Of a stretch of DNA of 64,000 nt, positions 31,115 to 38,438 are shown piece by piece. The position numbers and the translations under genes were made by a program. The notes beneath the pieces were generated by a model that was not told the DNA's origin, did no database searches, and worked only from the letters and a program-made list of their open reading frames with translations. Source of the stretch: Rhizobium sullae (lineage in GTDB: Bacteria > Pseudomonadota > Alphaproteobacteria > Rhizobiales > Rhizobiaceae); NCBI RefSeq assembly GCF_025200715.1, contig NZ_CP104143.1:2893501-2957500 (forward strand), written 5' to 3'. Within the stretch, counting starts at the first letter, position 1; each line of letters begins with the position of its first letter.

Positions 31115-31582
31115 TTAGTTGGCGACCTGGGCCTCGATAGCCTTCGGCGCGCTTACCGGCTCTGCGGCAATCGCGATCTTGCGCGGCTTCATGGCTTCCG
31201 GGATGCTGCGAAGAAGGTCGATATGGAGCAGGCCGTTCTTCAGCGAAGCAGCGGTTACCTCGACATGGTCGGCAAGTTGGAAGCGGCGCTCGAAGGCGCG
31301 CTTGGCGATGCCGCGATAGAGGAACTCGCTGCCCTCCGCATTCTCTTCGCTCTTTCCGCCCTTGACGGTCAGCGCGTGAGCTTGAGCCTCGATGGAGATT
31401 TCGCTTTCATCGAAACCGGCAACCGCCATGGTGATACGGTAGGTGTTTTCACCGGTTCGCTCGATATTGTAGGGCGGATAAGTATTGCCCTGATCCGGCT
31501 GAGACAAGCTATCAAGCATGGTGAAGAGACGGTCGAAACCGACGGTCGAGCGATAGAGTGGAGAAAAGTCGACGTGACGCAT
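31115..31582 (-). CDS. Small heat-shock protein, Hsp20/alpha-crystallin family
   Basis: A 155-residue holdase chaperone, IbpA-like. The N terminus MRHVDFSPLYRSTVGFDRLF is typical of the rhizobial/IbpA class. The alpha-crystallin domain covers about residues 38-130 (YRITMAVAGFDESEISI, LYRGIAKRAFERRFQLADHV, ASLKNGLLHIDL), with the conserved A-x-x-x-N-G-L motif. Expression is predicted to be heat-controlled at two levels: an RpoH-type promoter and a ROSE-like leader, both listed separately. AGGAGG is the ribosome binding site, 5 bp before the ATG. Confidence 0.95.
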   Translation of the reverse strand: MRHVDFSPLYRSTVGFDRLFTMLDSLSQPDQGNTYPPYNIERTGENTYRITMAVAGFDESEISIEAQAHALTVKGGKSEENAEGSEFLYRGIAKRAFERRFQLADHVEVTAASLKNGLLHIDLLRSIPEAMKPRKIAIAAEPVSAPKAIEAQVAN

Positions 31583-31681
31583 GATGTCCTCCTGAGGAAG
31601 CGACGTGTTGCGATAGATGCCCCTGAAACCCCATATTCGGCAGCTTCGGGACGGTTCAGCGGACCCCTTTTGGCACCCGCA
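31583..31681 (-). promoter_or_regulatory. ROSE-like RNA thermometer in the hsp20 5' leader
   Basis: Between the predicted start of transcription and the ATG is a leader of about 98 bases. Its 3' end has UCGCU (31603-31599), then UCCUC, then AGGAGG (the Shine-Dalgarno, 31593-31588). UCGCU matches the conserved U(U/C)GCU anti-Shine-Dalgarno motif of ROSE elements, which control small heat-shock genes of rhizobia. Pairing would sequester the ribosome binding site at low temperature and melt on heating. Leader length and gene type fit the ROSE family; the full fold was not computed. Confidence 0.6.
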
Positions 31682-31687
31682 GAATTG

Positions 31688-31716
31688 AGATGGTGATCGA
31701 CTTTCCGCAGTTCAAG
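31688..31716 (-). promoter_or_regulatory. RpoH (heat-shock sigma factor) type promoter of hsp20
   Basis: On the minus strand CTTGAA (31716-31711), 17 bp, CCATCT (31693-31688). This matches the sigma-32-like consensus used by rhizobial RpoH (CTTGAA ... CCATNT). Confidence 0.7.
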
Positions 31717-31985
31717 CCCCCGTTTGAAGCCAGGTGAACAGGGCATGAACGCGCGGTTCGGCATGCGTTCAGCCGCACTTCTGTAAACATTGTATCGTCG
31801 GGTAATCAAACTGGCCCGATGGCTGAAGTGCATCGTCCCTTCTTCTTCAGTCCGATTTGCGGCCGGCGCCGGGCATCCCCTCAGATCGCCCCGCCGGTCT
31901 CTTTTTCTTGCTCCAGCTTAAGAGTTGATTTTCCATCTCCGTGCATTATCCCCTACATTCAAGGCGGCATCGAAAGCAGCGGCTT
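31717..31985. other. Intergenic region between the hsp20 promoter and the alpha/beta hydrolase gene
   Basis: No gene, RNA or terminator was recognised in this stretch. The ORF that begins at 31819 on the plus strand is out of frame with the hydrolase and has no coding character. Confidence 0.5.
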
Positions 31986-32960
31986 ATGGACAGCGTCCTC
32001 ATCTCCACACCTGACAATCCGGTTCCAGCAAGCCGCACAGAGGGCTATTTCGAGACGCATGACGGCTGGAAGCTGCGCTATGCGGTATTCCGGTCCGATA
32101 CCTCCGTTGCGAAAGGCACGGTCGTCATTCTCCAGGGGCGCAATGAATGTATCGAGAAATATTTCGAGACGATCCGCGATCTGACGGCAAAGGGCCTCTG
32201 GGTTGCGATCTTCGATCTTCGCGGTCAGGGCGGTTCGCCACGGCTCATCAAGAAGCGGCAGCATGGCCATGTGCGGCGCTTTTCCGACTATGAACGGGAC
32301 CTCGACACCTTTTTGGAGAAGGTGGTGCTGCCCGACACCCGCCTGCCATTCTATCTGCTCGGCCATTCGACCGGCGGCCTGATTGCGCTTTCGGCAGCAC
32401 CCTATCTGACGACGCGCATCGAACGCATGGTGCTTTCCGCGCCCTTCATCGGCCTGATCGGCCAGGCGGCGTCAGCCTCGACCATCCGCCGCCTCGCCGC
32501 CACGGCTTGCGCGCTCGGGCTCGGCTCGCTGCCGCTAAGCCGCAAACTCCGGGAACTGCCTTTTCAGGACAATCCGCTGACATCGGACGAAGTGCGTTTC
32601 GAACGGAACGTCGCTATGATGAAGGAGCACCCGGAACTGACACTCGGCCCGCCCACAGCACGCTGGTTGCACGAATCCTTCAAGGCGATCGAGAGGGTTC
32701 TAATGCCGAGCCATCTCTTTTCGATCACCATCCCAACGATCGTCATTGCCCCGACCCGCGACGGCGTCGTGCCTTATATCGCGCAGGAACGGCTCTCCCG
32801 CTATTTCCGTGCCGGCCAGCTCGTGCCCATCAATGGCGCGCGGCATGAGATTTTTCAGGAGCGCGATGCCTATCGCGCCGCAGCACTCGCAGCGTTCCAT
32901 GCGTTTATCCCCGGTAGCGACGCCGAGGCCAGGAAAGAGGTCGAGGGGATCGGTGTCTGA
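31986..32960 (+). CDS. Alpha/beta hydrolase, lysophospholipase/monoacylglycerol lipase-like
   Basis: The 324-residue serine hydrolase has the nucleophile elbow LLGHSTGGLIAL, the early GYFETHDGWKLRYAVF strand, oxyanion segment LQGRNECIEKYF, and FDLRGQGGS, all typical of the PldB/monoacylglycerol lipase group. The Asp (PTRDGVVPYIAQ) and His (INGARHEIFQE) of the triad are in the expected places. It has no signal peptide, so it is cytoplasmic or membrane-associated. The frame opens at 31941; the Met at 31986 is the first after the non-conserved part, with only a weak ribosome binding site. It is convergent with hisN. Confidence 0.88.
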   Translation: MDSVLISTPDNPVPASRTEGYFETHDGWKLRYAVFRSDTSVAKGTVVILQGRNECIEKYFETIRDLTAKGLWVAIFDLRGQGGSPRLIKKRQHGHVRRFSDYERDLDTFLEKVVLPDTRLPFYLLGHSTGGLIALSAAPYLTTRIERMVLSAPFIGLIGQAASASTIRRLAATACALGLGSLPLSRKLRELPFQDNPLTSDEVRFERNVAMMKEHPELTLGPPTARWLHESFKAIERVLMPSHLFSITIPTIVIAPTRDGVVPYIAQERLSRYFRAGQLVPINGARHEIFQERDAYRAAALAAFHAFIPGSDAEARKEVEGIGV

Positions 32961-32972
32961 GCGGACGGTAGC

Positions 32973-33746
32973 TTAGCGCTGCAGGATCGCAAGTGCCTGG
33001 TCGTAAACAGCACGGCTGCCGGCAGCGATGATCGAGCCACCGTTTTCCGGCCGCCCGCCCTCCCAAGTCGTGATGATGCCGCCGGCATTTTCGATCACCG
33101 GAATGATCCCGCCGACATCGTAAGGCTTGAGGCCGTTTTCGATCACCAGATCGACATGGCCGGCCGCCAGCAGTGCATAGGCATAGCAATCCGTTCCGTA
33201 GCGGAAAAGCCGGACTTGGCTTTCGATCTCACGATATCTCTCCATTTCGAAGCCGGTGAAGAGATGCGGCGACGTGGTGAAGAGGATCGCCTTCGAAAGC
33301 ATGCCGCAATCGCGTGTCTTCAAGCGCCGTTCGCCCTCCGGCCCGGAATAGATCGAGCCGTTCTGATCCGCAAAATAGCGCTCACCAGTGAAGGGTTGCT
33401 CGATCATACCCATGATCGCCCGGCCGTTCTTCTGCAGCCCGATCAGCGTTCCCCAGACCGGCACGCCGGAAATGAAGGCCCGCGTGCCGTCGATCGGGTC
33501 GATGACCCAGACATAGTCGCGATCCAGCCCGACATTGCCATGTTCCTCGCCGAGAATGCCATGATCAGGAAAACGCTCTTCAATCAGCTTGCGGATTGCA
33601 GCTTCCGCTGCCTTATCGCCCTCGGTAACGGGATCGAAACCGCTCGAAAGCTTGTTTGTGACATCGAGGCCGGACCGGAATCGCGGCAGCGTTTCAGCCT
33701 TGGCGGCTTCCGCCAGGCGATTGAAGAACGTGCGGTCAGGGAGCAT
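32973..33746 (-). CDS. hisN: Histidinol-phosphatase, inositol monophosphatase family
   Basis: The 257-residue Mg-dependent phosphatase carries the family motifs GEEHGN (metal 1) and WVIDPIDGTRAFISG (metal 1/2), then YDVGGIIPVIENAGG near the C terminus. The TRAFISG form and EGDKAAEAAIRKLIEE fit the HisN-type histidinol-phosphatases that complete histidine synthesis in alphaproteobacteria. A broader IMPase specificity cannot be excluded. The frame extends upstream to 33872, but the family-like region begins at MLPDRTFFNRL (33746). It is divergent from the sRNA gene. Confidence 0.85.
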   Translation of the reverse strand: MLPDRTFFNRLAEAAKAETLPRFRSGLDVTNKLSSGFDPVTEGDKAAEAAIRKLIEERFPDHGILGEEHGNVGLDRDYVWVIDPIDGTRAFISGVPVWGTLIGLQKNGRAIMGMIEQPFTGERYFADQNGSIYSGPEGERRLKTRDCGMLSKAILFTTSPHLFTGFEMERYREIESQVRLFRYGTDCYAYALLAAGHVDLVIENGLKPYDVGGIIPVIENAGGIITTWEGGRPENGGSIIAAGSRAVYDQALAILQR

Positions 33747-33865
33747 GGGCAATCCGTTTTTCTGGGCCGTGTCGCGCGCATTTCTTAGCGGAATTGCGCT
33801 CGAATGCAAACGTTTCAGGCATTTTCTCGATAGCTGCCTAAAGATTTTGCATTGCAAAATAATGA

Positions 33866-33894
33866 TTGACAATTGTGCAGCGCAGCAGTAGCGT
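33866..33894 (+). promoter_or_regulatory. Promoter of the sRNA
   Basis: TTGACA (33866-33871), 17 bp, TAGCGT (33889-33894). The -35 box is perfect and the -10 box weak. Transcription would start at about 33900. Confidence 0.5.
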
Positions 33895-33899
33895 CTTCA

Positions 33900-33980
33900 T
33901 ACAGTCTTCTGACTGTAAATACCCTCCTTGGGTGTTTCCTCCCTAGACTTAGCCGCGCTGAACAGCGCGGTTCTTTTTTG
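33900..33980 (+). ncRNA. Candidate trans-acting sRNA with anti-Shine-Dalgarno motifs (alpha-r14/NfeR-like architecture)
   Basis: About 80 bases between hisN and the formylglutamate amidohydrolase gene. Three stem-loops are seen: ACAGTC/GACTGT with TTCT loop (33901-33916); ACCC/GGGT with TCCTT loop (33921-33933); and a GC-rich terminator hairpin CCGCGCTG/CAGCGCGG (33953-33970) plus TTCTTTTTT. CCTCC in or next to loop 2 and single-stranded TTCCTCCC (33936-33943) are complementary to ribosome binding sites. This is the layout of the rhizobial alpha-r14 (NfeR1-type) sRNAs. A sigma-70-like promoter is at the right distance. No ORF is present. Family membership is from memory and should be tested. 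Confidence 0.65.
33953..33979 (+). terminator. Terminator of the sRNA
   Basis: Perfect 8-bp stem CCGCGCTG/CAGCGCGG with an AA loop core, followed by TTCTTTTTT. Confidence 0.88.
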
Positions 33981-33997
33981 AGCGACTGTCTAGGAGC

Positions 33998-34879
33998 TTA
34001 TTCGGCAGCAAGCGCCGTATCGATCGAGAATTGTTCCACGTAGCTCGCCATCTGCCGCATGAAACCCGTTACGGCGTTGACGATCAGCGGAAAATCCGTG
34101 TGCTTTTCCAGGGTCACTTCGTCCACGTAGATCGCCCGGTTCACCTCGATCTGCAGGGCGTGCAACCCTCGCGCCGGCCGACCGTAGTGTTCGGTGATGA
34201 AGCCGCCAGCATAAGGCTTGTTGCGGATGGCGGTGAAACCCATCTCCTCGAGAATACTGATTGCCATACGCGAAAGCTCGGCCGATGCGCTGGTGCCATA
34301 CCGGTCGCCAATGATGAAGTCGGGCCGCGTATTGCTGCCTGCGACACGCACATTGCCCGGCATGGAGTGGCAATCGATCAGCACGCCGAAGCCGAACTGC
34401 ACGTGGGTGCGCGCAATCAGGCGACGCAGCGCGGCGTGGTAGGGTTTATAGATACTCTCGACCCGATCGAGCCCTTCCTGCACCGGCAGCCGACGGGCAT
34501 AGATTTCCATATTCTCGGCAACGATGCGCGGAATGGTCCCGAGCCCGCCTGCAACACGCAGCGAATTGATGTTCGCATAAGGCGGCAACAGCCCATCGAA
34601 CATGCGCGGATCGAGTTCGTAGGGTTCGCGGTTCACATCCAGATAGGCGCGCGGGAAATTGGCGAGAAGCAAAGGCGCGCCGAGCCGACTGGCGGCGGAA
34701 AAGAGCTCGTCGACATAGTGATCCTCCGACCGGCGGATGGAAATGCCCTCGAGCCGCGACTGGGCGATAAATTCCGGTGGATAAATACGGCCGCTGTGGG
34801 GGGAATTATAAACGAAGGGAATGGTCTGCGACACGGGCTCACGGATCTCAAAAAGCTCGTATTCGCGAATTTCCGGCAC
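33998..34879 (-). CDS. N-formylglutamate amidohydrolase family protein
   Basis: The 293-residue putative zinc hydrolase resembles HutG-type N-formylglutamate deformylases: FVYNSPHSGRIYPPEF at the start, RSEDHYVDELF, RAYLDVNREPYELDP, VLIDCHSMPGN, and LQIEVNRAIYVDE. In histidine degradation such enzymes release formate and glutamate, but there are no hut genes here. GTG at 34879 follows AGAGGGA with six bases between, better than the ATG eight codons upstream (34903). It precedes cpdR, divergently. The substrate is therefore uncertain. Confidence 0.85.
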   Translation of the reverse strand: MPEIREYELFEIREPVSQTIPFVYNSPHSGRIYPPEFIAQSRLEGISIRRSEDHYVDELFSAASRLGAPLLLANFPRAYLDVNREPYELDPRMFDGLLPPYANINSLRVAGGLGTIPRIVAENMEIYARRLPVQEGLDRVESIYKPYHAALRRLIARTHVQFGFGVLIDCHSMPGNVRVAGSNTRPDFIIGDRYGTSASAELSRMAISILEEMGFTAIRNKPYAGGFITEHYGRPARGLHALQIEVNRAIYVDEVTLEKHTDFPLIVNAVTGFMRQMASYVEQFSIDTALAAE

Positions 34880-35067
34880 CTTTTTCCCTCTTAACCATGT
34901 CACAGGACGGCTGCTTCGCCCATGTTGCCAGTTGCCTCACCTCAAGTCCATACTATGTAGCGGGGATGACAGCCTGGGGTAGGCAATTCACCGGTTGTTT
35001 ACCGGCTAAAGTCTAGTGTAAATAGCTGGCACCTCCCACCAAAACCTATTCACAATCGGTCTGGATA

Positions 35068-35430
35068 ATGACTCAGAAGATACTGCTCGCCGAAGACGAC
35101 AACGACATGCGCCGCTTCCTCGTGAAGGCGCTCGAAAAGGCCGGTTACAAGGTCCTGTCCTACGACAACGGCGCAAGCGCCTATGACAGGCTCCGTGAAG
35201 AGCCCTTCTCCCTGCTCCTGACCGATATCGTCATGCCGGAGATGGATGGCATCGAGCTCGCGCGCCGGGCGACCGAACTCGACCCGGACCTCAAGGTTAT
35301 GTTCATAACCGGTTTTGCAGCCGTCGCGCTCAATCCCGATTCGAAGGCGCCGAAGGATGCAAAGGTGCTTTCCAAGCCCTTCCATCTTCGCGATCTCGTT
35401 GATGAAGTAAACAAAATGCTTGCCGCATAA
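35068..35430 (+). CDS. cpdR: CpdR-type single-domain response regulator
   Basis: A 120-residue stand-alone receiver domain with acidic pocket E9-D10-D11, phospho-acceptor D53 (LLTDIVMPEMDG), and the conserved Lys103 (VLSKPFHL). The sequence is very close to CpdR1 of Sinorhizobium and Caulobacter CpdR. CpdR, when unphosphorylated, directs the ClpXP protease to the cell pole to degrade cell-cycle proteins such as CtrA. It has no output domain, as expected. A tRNA gene follows about 85 bp downstream. Confidence 0.93.
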   Translation: MTQKILLAEDDNDMRRFLVKALEKAGYKVLSYDNGASAYDRLREEPFSLLLTDIVMPEMDGIELARRATELDPDLKVMFITGFAAVALNPDSKAPKDAKVLSKPFHLRDLVDEVNKMLAA

Positions 35431-35470
35431 GGCTTGCGGCCGGCGCGTCACAAAACTTCAAAAAAGCCTA

Positions 35471-35500
35471 TTGACGGCTCCCAAGGTTTTGTGATCTATG
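35471..35500 (+). promoter_or_regulatory. Promoter of tRNA-Val
   Basis: TTGACG (35471-35476), 17-18 bp, ATCTAT/TCTATG (35494-35500), about 15 bp before the mature tRNA start. Confidence 0.5.
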
Positions 35501-35514
35501 CGCCGCCATCGGAT

Positions 35515-35589
<75 letters not shown>

Positions 35590-35608
35590 TTCAGATCGCT
35601 TAAAATTC

Positions 35609-35640
35609 AGGGCCTTTCGAGAAATCGAGAGGCCCTTTTT
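35609..35640 (+). terminator. Terminator of the tRNA-Val transcript
   Basis: GGGCCT-T-TCGA (35610-35620) pairs with TCGA-G-AGGCCC (35625-35635) around a GAAA tetraloop, followed by TTTTT. Confidence 0.85.
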
Positions 35641-36003
35641 ACATAGTGCTCCTCCCAGATTCAGCAAACCTTGAAACACTATCATCCAGTGCCGTTTTCG
35701 GAGCTTCCGAAAGACCGACAAGAAGCCATCCTCAAGTTCTTCAAAGCACTTGCCCGGAGGAAAGCGAGGCTGGATTACTGCAGTGGGCGCTTGCCAGTGG
35801 CGCTCACTATCAGCGACCCAATAGACCGGAGCGGCCTGTACGGCCGTGAACGAAGCCGACATCAATACTCGAGAGGGTTATCGCCACCGCGCCAGCAGCA
35901 TGCAATGTTGCTGATTTGCCGCCAGAACAAATAGCTATCGGTTGCATTTAATGCGCGTCTCTCGTAAAGAGTTTAGATGCGCAACAACCGATGAGCCGTT
36001 ACG
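35641..36003. other. Intergenic region after tRNA-Val, no reliable gene
   Basis: The tRNA terminator is at its left end. A frame from 35671 (TTG) encodes an 87-residue peptide (LKHYHPVPFSELPKDRQEAI at its start), which could be the remains of a small gene. It has no ribosome binding site and ends in a low-quality Arg/Ser/Gln-rich tail, so it is not called. No second copy of the tRNA 3' end was noticed that would mark an integrated element. Confidence 0.4.
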
Positions 36004-36939
36004 ATGGATACGATTCCCACCGAAGGCTTTGACGCGGCCGTGACCCTGACAGACCATCTCGACCATTTGCCCGACAAGAAGCGCCGGGAGCTCGCCCGCA
36101 TTCTGCAGATCCTGTTTTTCGAGGTCGAGCAGTTCCGCGCCAGCAAGCTGTCCGGCAAGAAAGCGGCCGGCAAGGTGCTCAAGGTGGTGCTCTACGGCTC
36201 GTTTGCCCGCGGCGACTGGGTCGAGGATCGCTCAAGCGGCTATCGCTCCGACTATGACCTTCTGATCGTCGTCAACACCAAGAGCTTTGCCGAAGAGCAT
36301 GAGCTGTGGGAGGCGCTGGAGGAACGCTTGCTGCAGGAGCAGATCAGCCACCGGATCGAAACGCCGGTGATCCCGATCGTGCACTGCCTTTCAGACGTCA
36401 ACGACCAGTTGGCACGCGGCCGGCCGTTTTTTACCGACATCGCCAGGGATGGCATCGTGCTCTACGAGGAGCCCGGCCATCCTCTCGCCCAGCCGAAGGC
36501 GCTGACACCAGAGGAGGCAACGGCTGAAGCGCAGCGGTATTTTGATCAGTGGTTTCCGACCGCTTGCCATCGATTCGAACTTGCAGAGATTGCAGCTTCG
36601 AAAAGTTACTCAGTTGAGGCAGCCTTCGACCTTCACCAAGCGACAGAGCGCTTTTACCACTGCGTCTTACTGACTCTGACGCTATACAGTCCGAAATCTC
36701 ATCGCATCAAGGTGCTGCGCTCGCAAGCCGAAAGCGCCGATGCGCGACTGGTTTCCGCCTGGCCGCGCGACACGCGTTTTGCCCGCCGTTGCTTTGAGCT
36801 TTTGTCTCGCGCGTACGTCGAGGCGAGATACTCGTCGAAATACACGATCAGCAGTGAAGAGCTGCAATGGCTTGTCACTCGCGTGAAGGACTTGCAGGCG
36901 CTCGTTGAGGAGATCTGCAAAGACCGTCTTGGTCCATGA
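36004..36939 (+). CDS. Fused MNT-type nucleotidyltransferase and HEPN domain protein
   Basis: The 311-residue protein joins two domains normally found as separate toxin-antitoxin partners. The minimal nucleotidyltransferase has GSFARGDW (G65-W72), then SDYDLLIVV with catalytic D83 and D85. From about residue 175 a HEPN domain of the sacsin-like type follows (DLHQATERFYHCVLL, RAYVEARYSSKY). A typical R-x4-6-H RNase motif was not found, so RNase activity is doubtful. Its third quarter is less GC-biased than surrounding genes. It is close to a tRNA and followed by small unknown genes, which suggests an accessory segment. Substrate and role are unknown. Confidence 0.85.
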   Translation: MDTIPTEGFDAAVTLTDHLDHLPDKKRRELARILQILFFEVEQFRASKLSGKKAAGKVLKVVLYGSFARGDWVEDRSSGYRSDYDLLIVVNTKSFAEEHELWEALEERLLQEQISHRIETPVIPIVHCLSDVNDQLARGRPFFTDIARDGIVLYEEPGHPLAQPKALTPEEATAEAQRYFDQWFPTACHRFELAEIAASKSYSVEAAFDLHQATERFYHCVLLTLTLYSPKSHRIKVLRSQAESADARLVSAWPRDTRFARRCFELLSRAYVEARYSSKYTISSEELQWLVTRVKDLQALVEEICKDRLGP

Positions 36940-37568
36940 AGCCGGATCTTCCCCATATTGAGCGGTCAAAGCGTTGTTCCACGCTAGAAAGGGGATTTCG
37001 CCAAGCCGCTGGTAGGCGAGTTATCTTCCAGGAAGCGAGCAATCGCGCCTCACAGCGCAGAACTGCGCTCTCGCTCAACACGGCTGACAAGCCAGCCAAA
37101 ACCCCAACAAGCACTTTTACTTCGTAAGCGTGGCGTCTTCAGATAGAGTTGCTGCGGTTTGCAGGTTCGGCGTCTCAGGGATGGCTGCGATGAAGAACAT
37201 CGTGAACGCATAGACTGAGAACAGCGTCAGCACCGCGGTCAATCGAATCATTCAGTATCTCCTTATTCACAAGGAACAGCTTGACCCATATCGGAGCTTT
37301 CCCAAACCGTTTTCTGAACGGGAGATGAACAAAAACTTGTGACAGAGCATTTTAACGATATTTTTACAACACATTTTGGAGAGTCTCTCCTGTTCCCGCG
37401 GGGGCTTATAAGCCGGAAGAAGGAGGGTTCCATGACCGTGACGAAGGTATTGCTCCATTTGAGCTAATCCTGTGAATAGCGGGAATCGACACCGGCCCTC
37501 TGGACATTAGCAAGGAGAAATGTTTGCCTAGGCAGGCTGGCTGAGGGGCCGGCGGTTGGGGGCAAGCG
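36940..37568. other. Intergenic region around the 44-residue gene
   Basis: Apart from the 44-residue gene (37117-37251), this region holds a 13-bp palindrome GGAGAGTCTCTCC (37379-37391) and two strong Shine-Dalgarno-ATG units with very short frames: GAAGGAGGGTTCC-ATG opening an 11-codon ORF (MTVTKVLLHLS, start 37432), and AAGGAGAA-ATG with a three-codon ORF (start 37516). These may be leader peptides, gene remnants or chance. The ORF read on the plus strand from 36936 shows no coding character. Confidence 0.4.
37117..37251 (-). CDS. 44-residue small membrane protein
   Basis: A short ORF with AAGGAGATACTGA directly before the ATG. The protein starts MIRLTAVLTLFSVYAF, has one membrane helix (residues about 4-24), then a Thr/Ala-rich polar tail (ETPNLQTAATLSEDATLTK). 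The start-helix-polar-tail design resembles the 42-residue protein at 28202-28330. No function is known. Confidence 0.6.
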   Translation of the reverse strand: MIRLTAVLTLFSVYAFTMFFIAAIPETPNLQTAATLSEDATLTK

Positions 37569-37766
37569 ATGGAAATCGAAGAACTGCTCGACATGCAGGA
37601 GCGCGGAATCCGCGACCGGGTCCTTGGCTACACTTTGAGCGACAACCCCATGTCGCGGCCGGAACTGATGCCGATCCGCGACGTCACGGAGCTTGAGGTG
37701 TGGTACGCCCGCTACGAAGCATGGCGCTTCGGCTGGTCCGTCGAGGACGCCAACCGGCGCCATTGA
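37569..37766 (+). CDS. Small conserved-looking protein, possibly Rmf/CrpP-like
   Basis: A 65-residue acidic protein (MEIEELLDMQERGIRDRVLG...RDVTELEVWYARYEAWRFGW). GGGGGC lies just before the ATG. The pattern of Q-x-R-G, N-P, and a late W-x-x-x-x-x-A-W-x-x-G-W resembles the Rmf/CrpP fold proteins (ribosome modulation factor family) found in rhizobia. The similarity is a pattern by eye only. If real, it may help ribosome hibernation or stress survival. Confidence 0.55.
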   Translation: MEIEELLDMQERGIRDRVLGYTLSDNPMSRPELMPIRDVTELEVWYARYEAWRFGWSVEDANRRH

Positions 37767-37958
37767 ACAGGCGAAGACCTATTCAGCCCCGCTCAAGCAA
37801 GACGGAAGACTGAGGCCGGCCGTTGTTGTTGACGGCCACGCTTCCCGGAACGGGTCGCTATCCCTGCAGCGGCCCGTTTTCTTTGAGTGCGGCAAATTTC
37901 GGACACAGAAACATGCGACGCCCGTCCGGCAAACCAGCATGACAGGAATCCTGAACAG

Positions 37959-38435
37959 ATGAGACTGATAGTGATTGCAGCCGCGGCGCTTTCCGCCGCA
38001 GCTTTCGCCTCCGGCGCCAGCGCCGCCTCCCAGAATTTTCCAGGTGCCGGCGTTTCGACACTCGCGGGCAAATGCGCAAAACTCGTCGTTGGCAAAGTGG
38101 ATGCAACGAAGGGCTGCAAGGGCGAACTCGCCAGCGTGGGACTGCCGAACGGTCAAGTGACCTTCATCTTCACGTCAGGCGGCAAGATGCTTGGCTTTCA
38201 AGGCGATGGCACCGCGATCAAGCCGGCATCCAACGGCAATGCCCGCATTCCGCTCAAGATGGTAACGACGGGCGCCGGCGAGAAAATGACAGGCCAGGTC
38301 AAGGTGGCAGGCACCTGCACCTTCGGCAATCCTTACGGCGGCAAGCCTATCGTGATCGAATGCACCGCCGAGAGCAAGGATACGGCCTTCACCGGCAGCT
38401 TCCGCACCAGCGGTAAGGCTCCGAAGCAGAAATAG
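37959..38435 (+). CDS. Exported protein of unknown function
   Basis: A 158-residue protein with a clean signal peptide (MRLIVIAAAALSAAAFA, cleavage near ASA/AS, about residue 22). The mature part contains four Cys residues (KCAKL, KGCKG, GTCTF, IECTA) that could form two disulfides in the periplasm, and strands such as VTFIFTSGGKMLGFQGDG. The ATG at 37959 begins the signal peptide, while the frame opens earlier. No family was recognised. It is convergent with the nuclease-like gene, 3 bp between stops. Confidence 0.75.
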   Translation: MRLIVIAAAALSAAAFASGASAASQNFPGAGVSTLAGKCAKLVVGKVDATKGCKGELASVGLPNGQVTFIFTSGGKMLGFQGDGTAIKPASNGNARIPLKMVTTGAGEKMTGQVKVAGTCTFGNPYGGKPIVIECTAESKDTAFTGSFRTSGKAPKQK

Positions 38436-38438
38436 ACC

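Noticed and set aside
35671..35934. An 87-codon frame after tRNA-Val
   Set aside because: It needs a TTG start with no ribosome binding site and ends in low-complexity Arg/Gln sequence; kept only as a note on the intergenic region.
37274..37311. EcfG promoter before the 65-residue gene
   Set aside because: GGAAC is present, but the distance to the next GTT is about 29 bp instead of 16-17.
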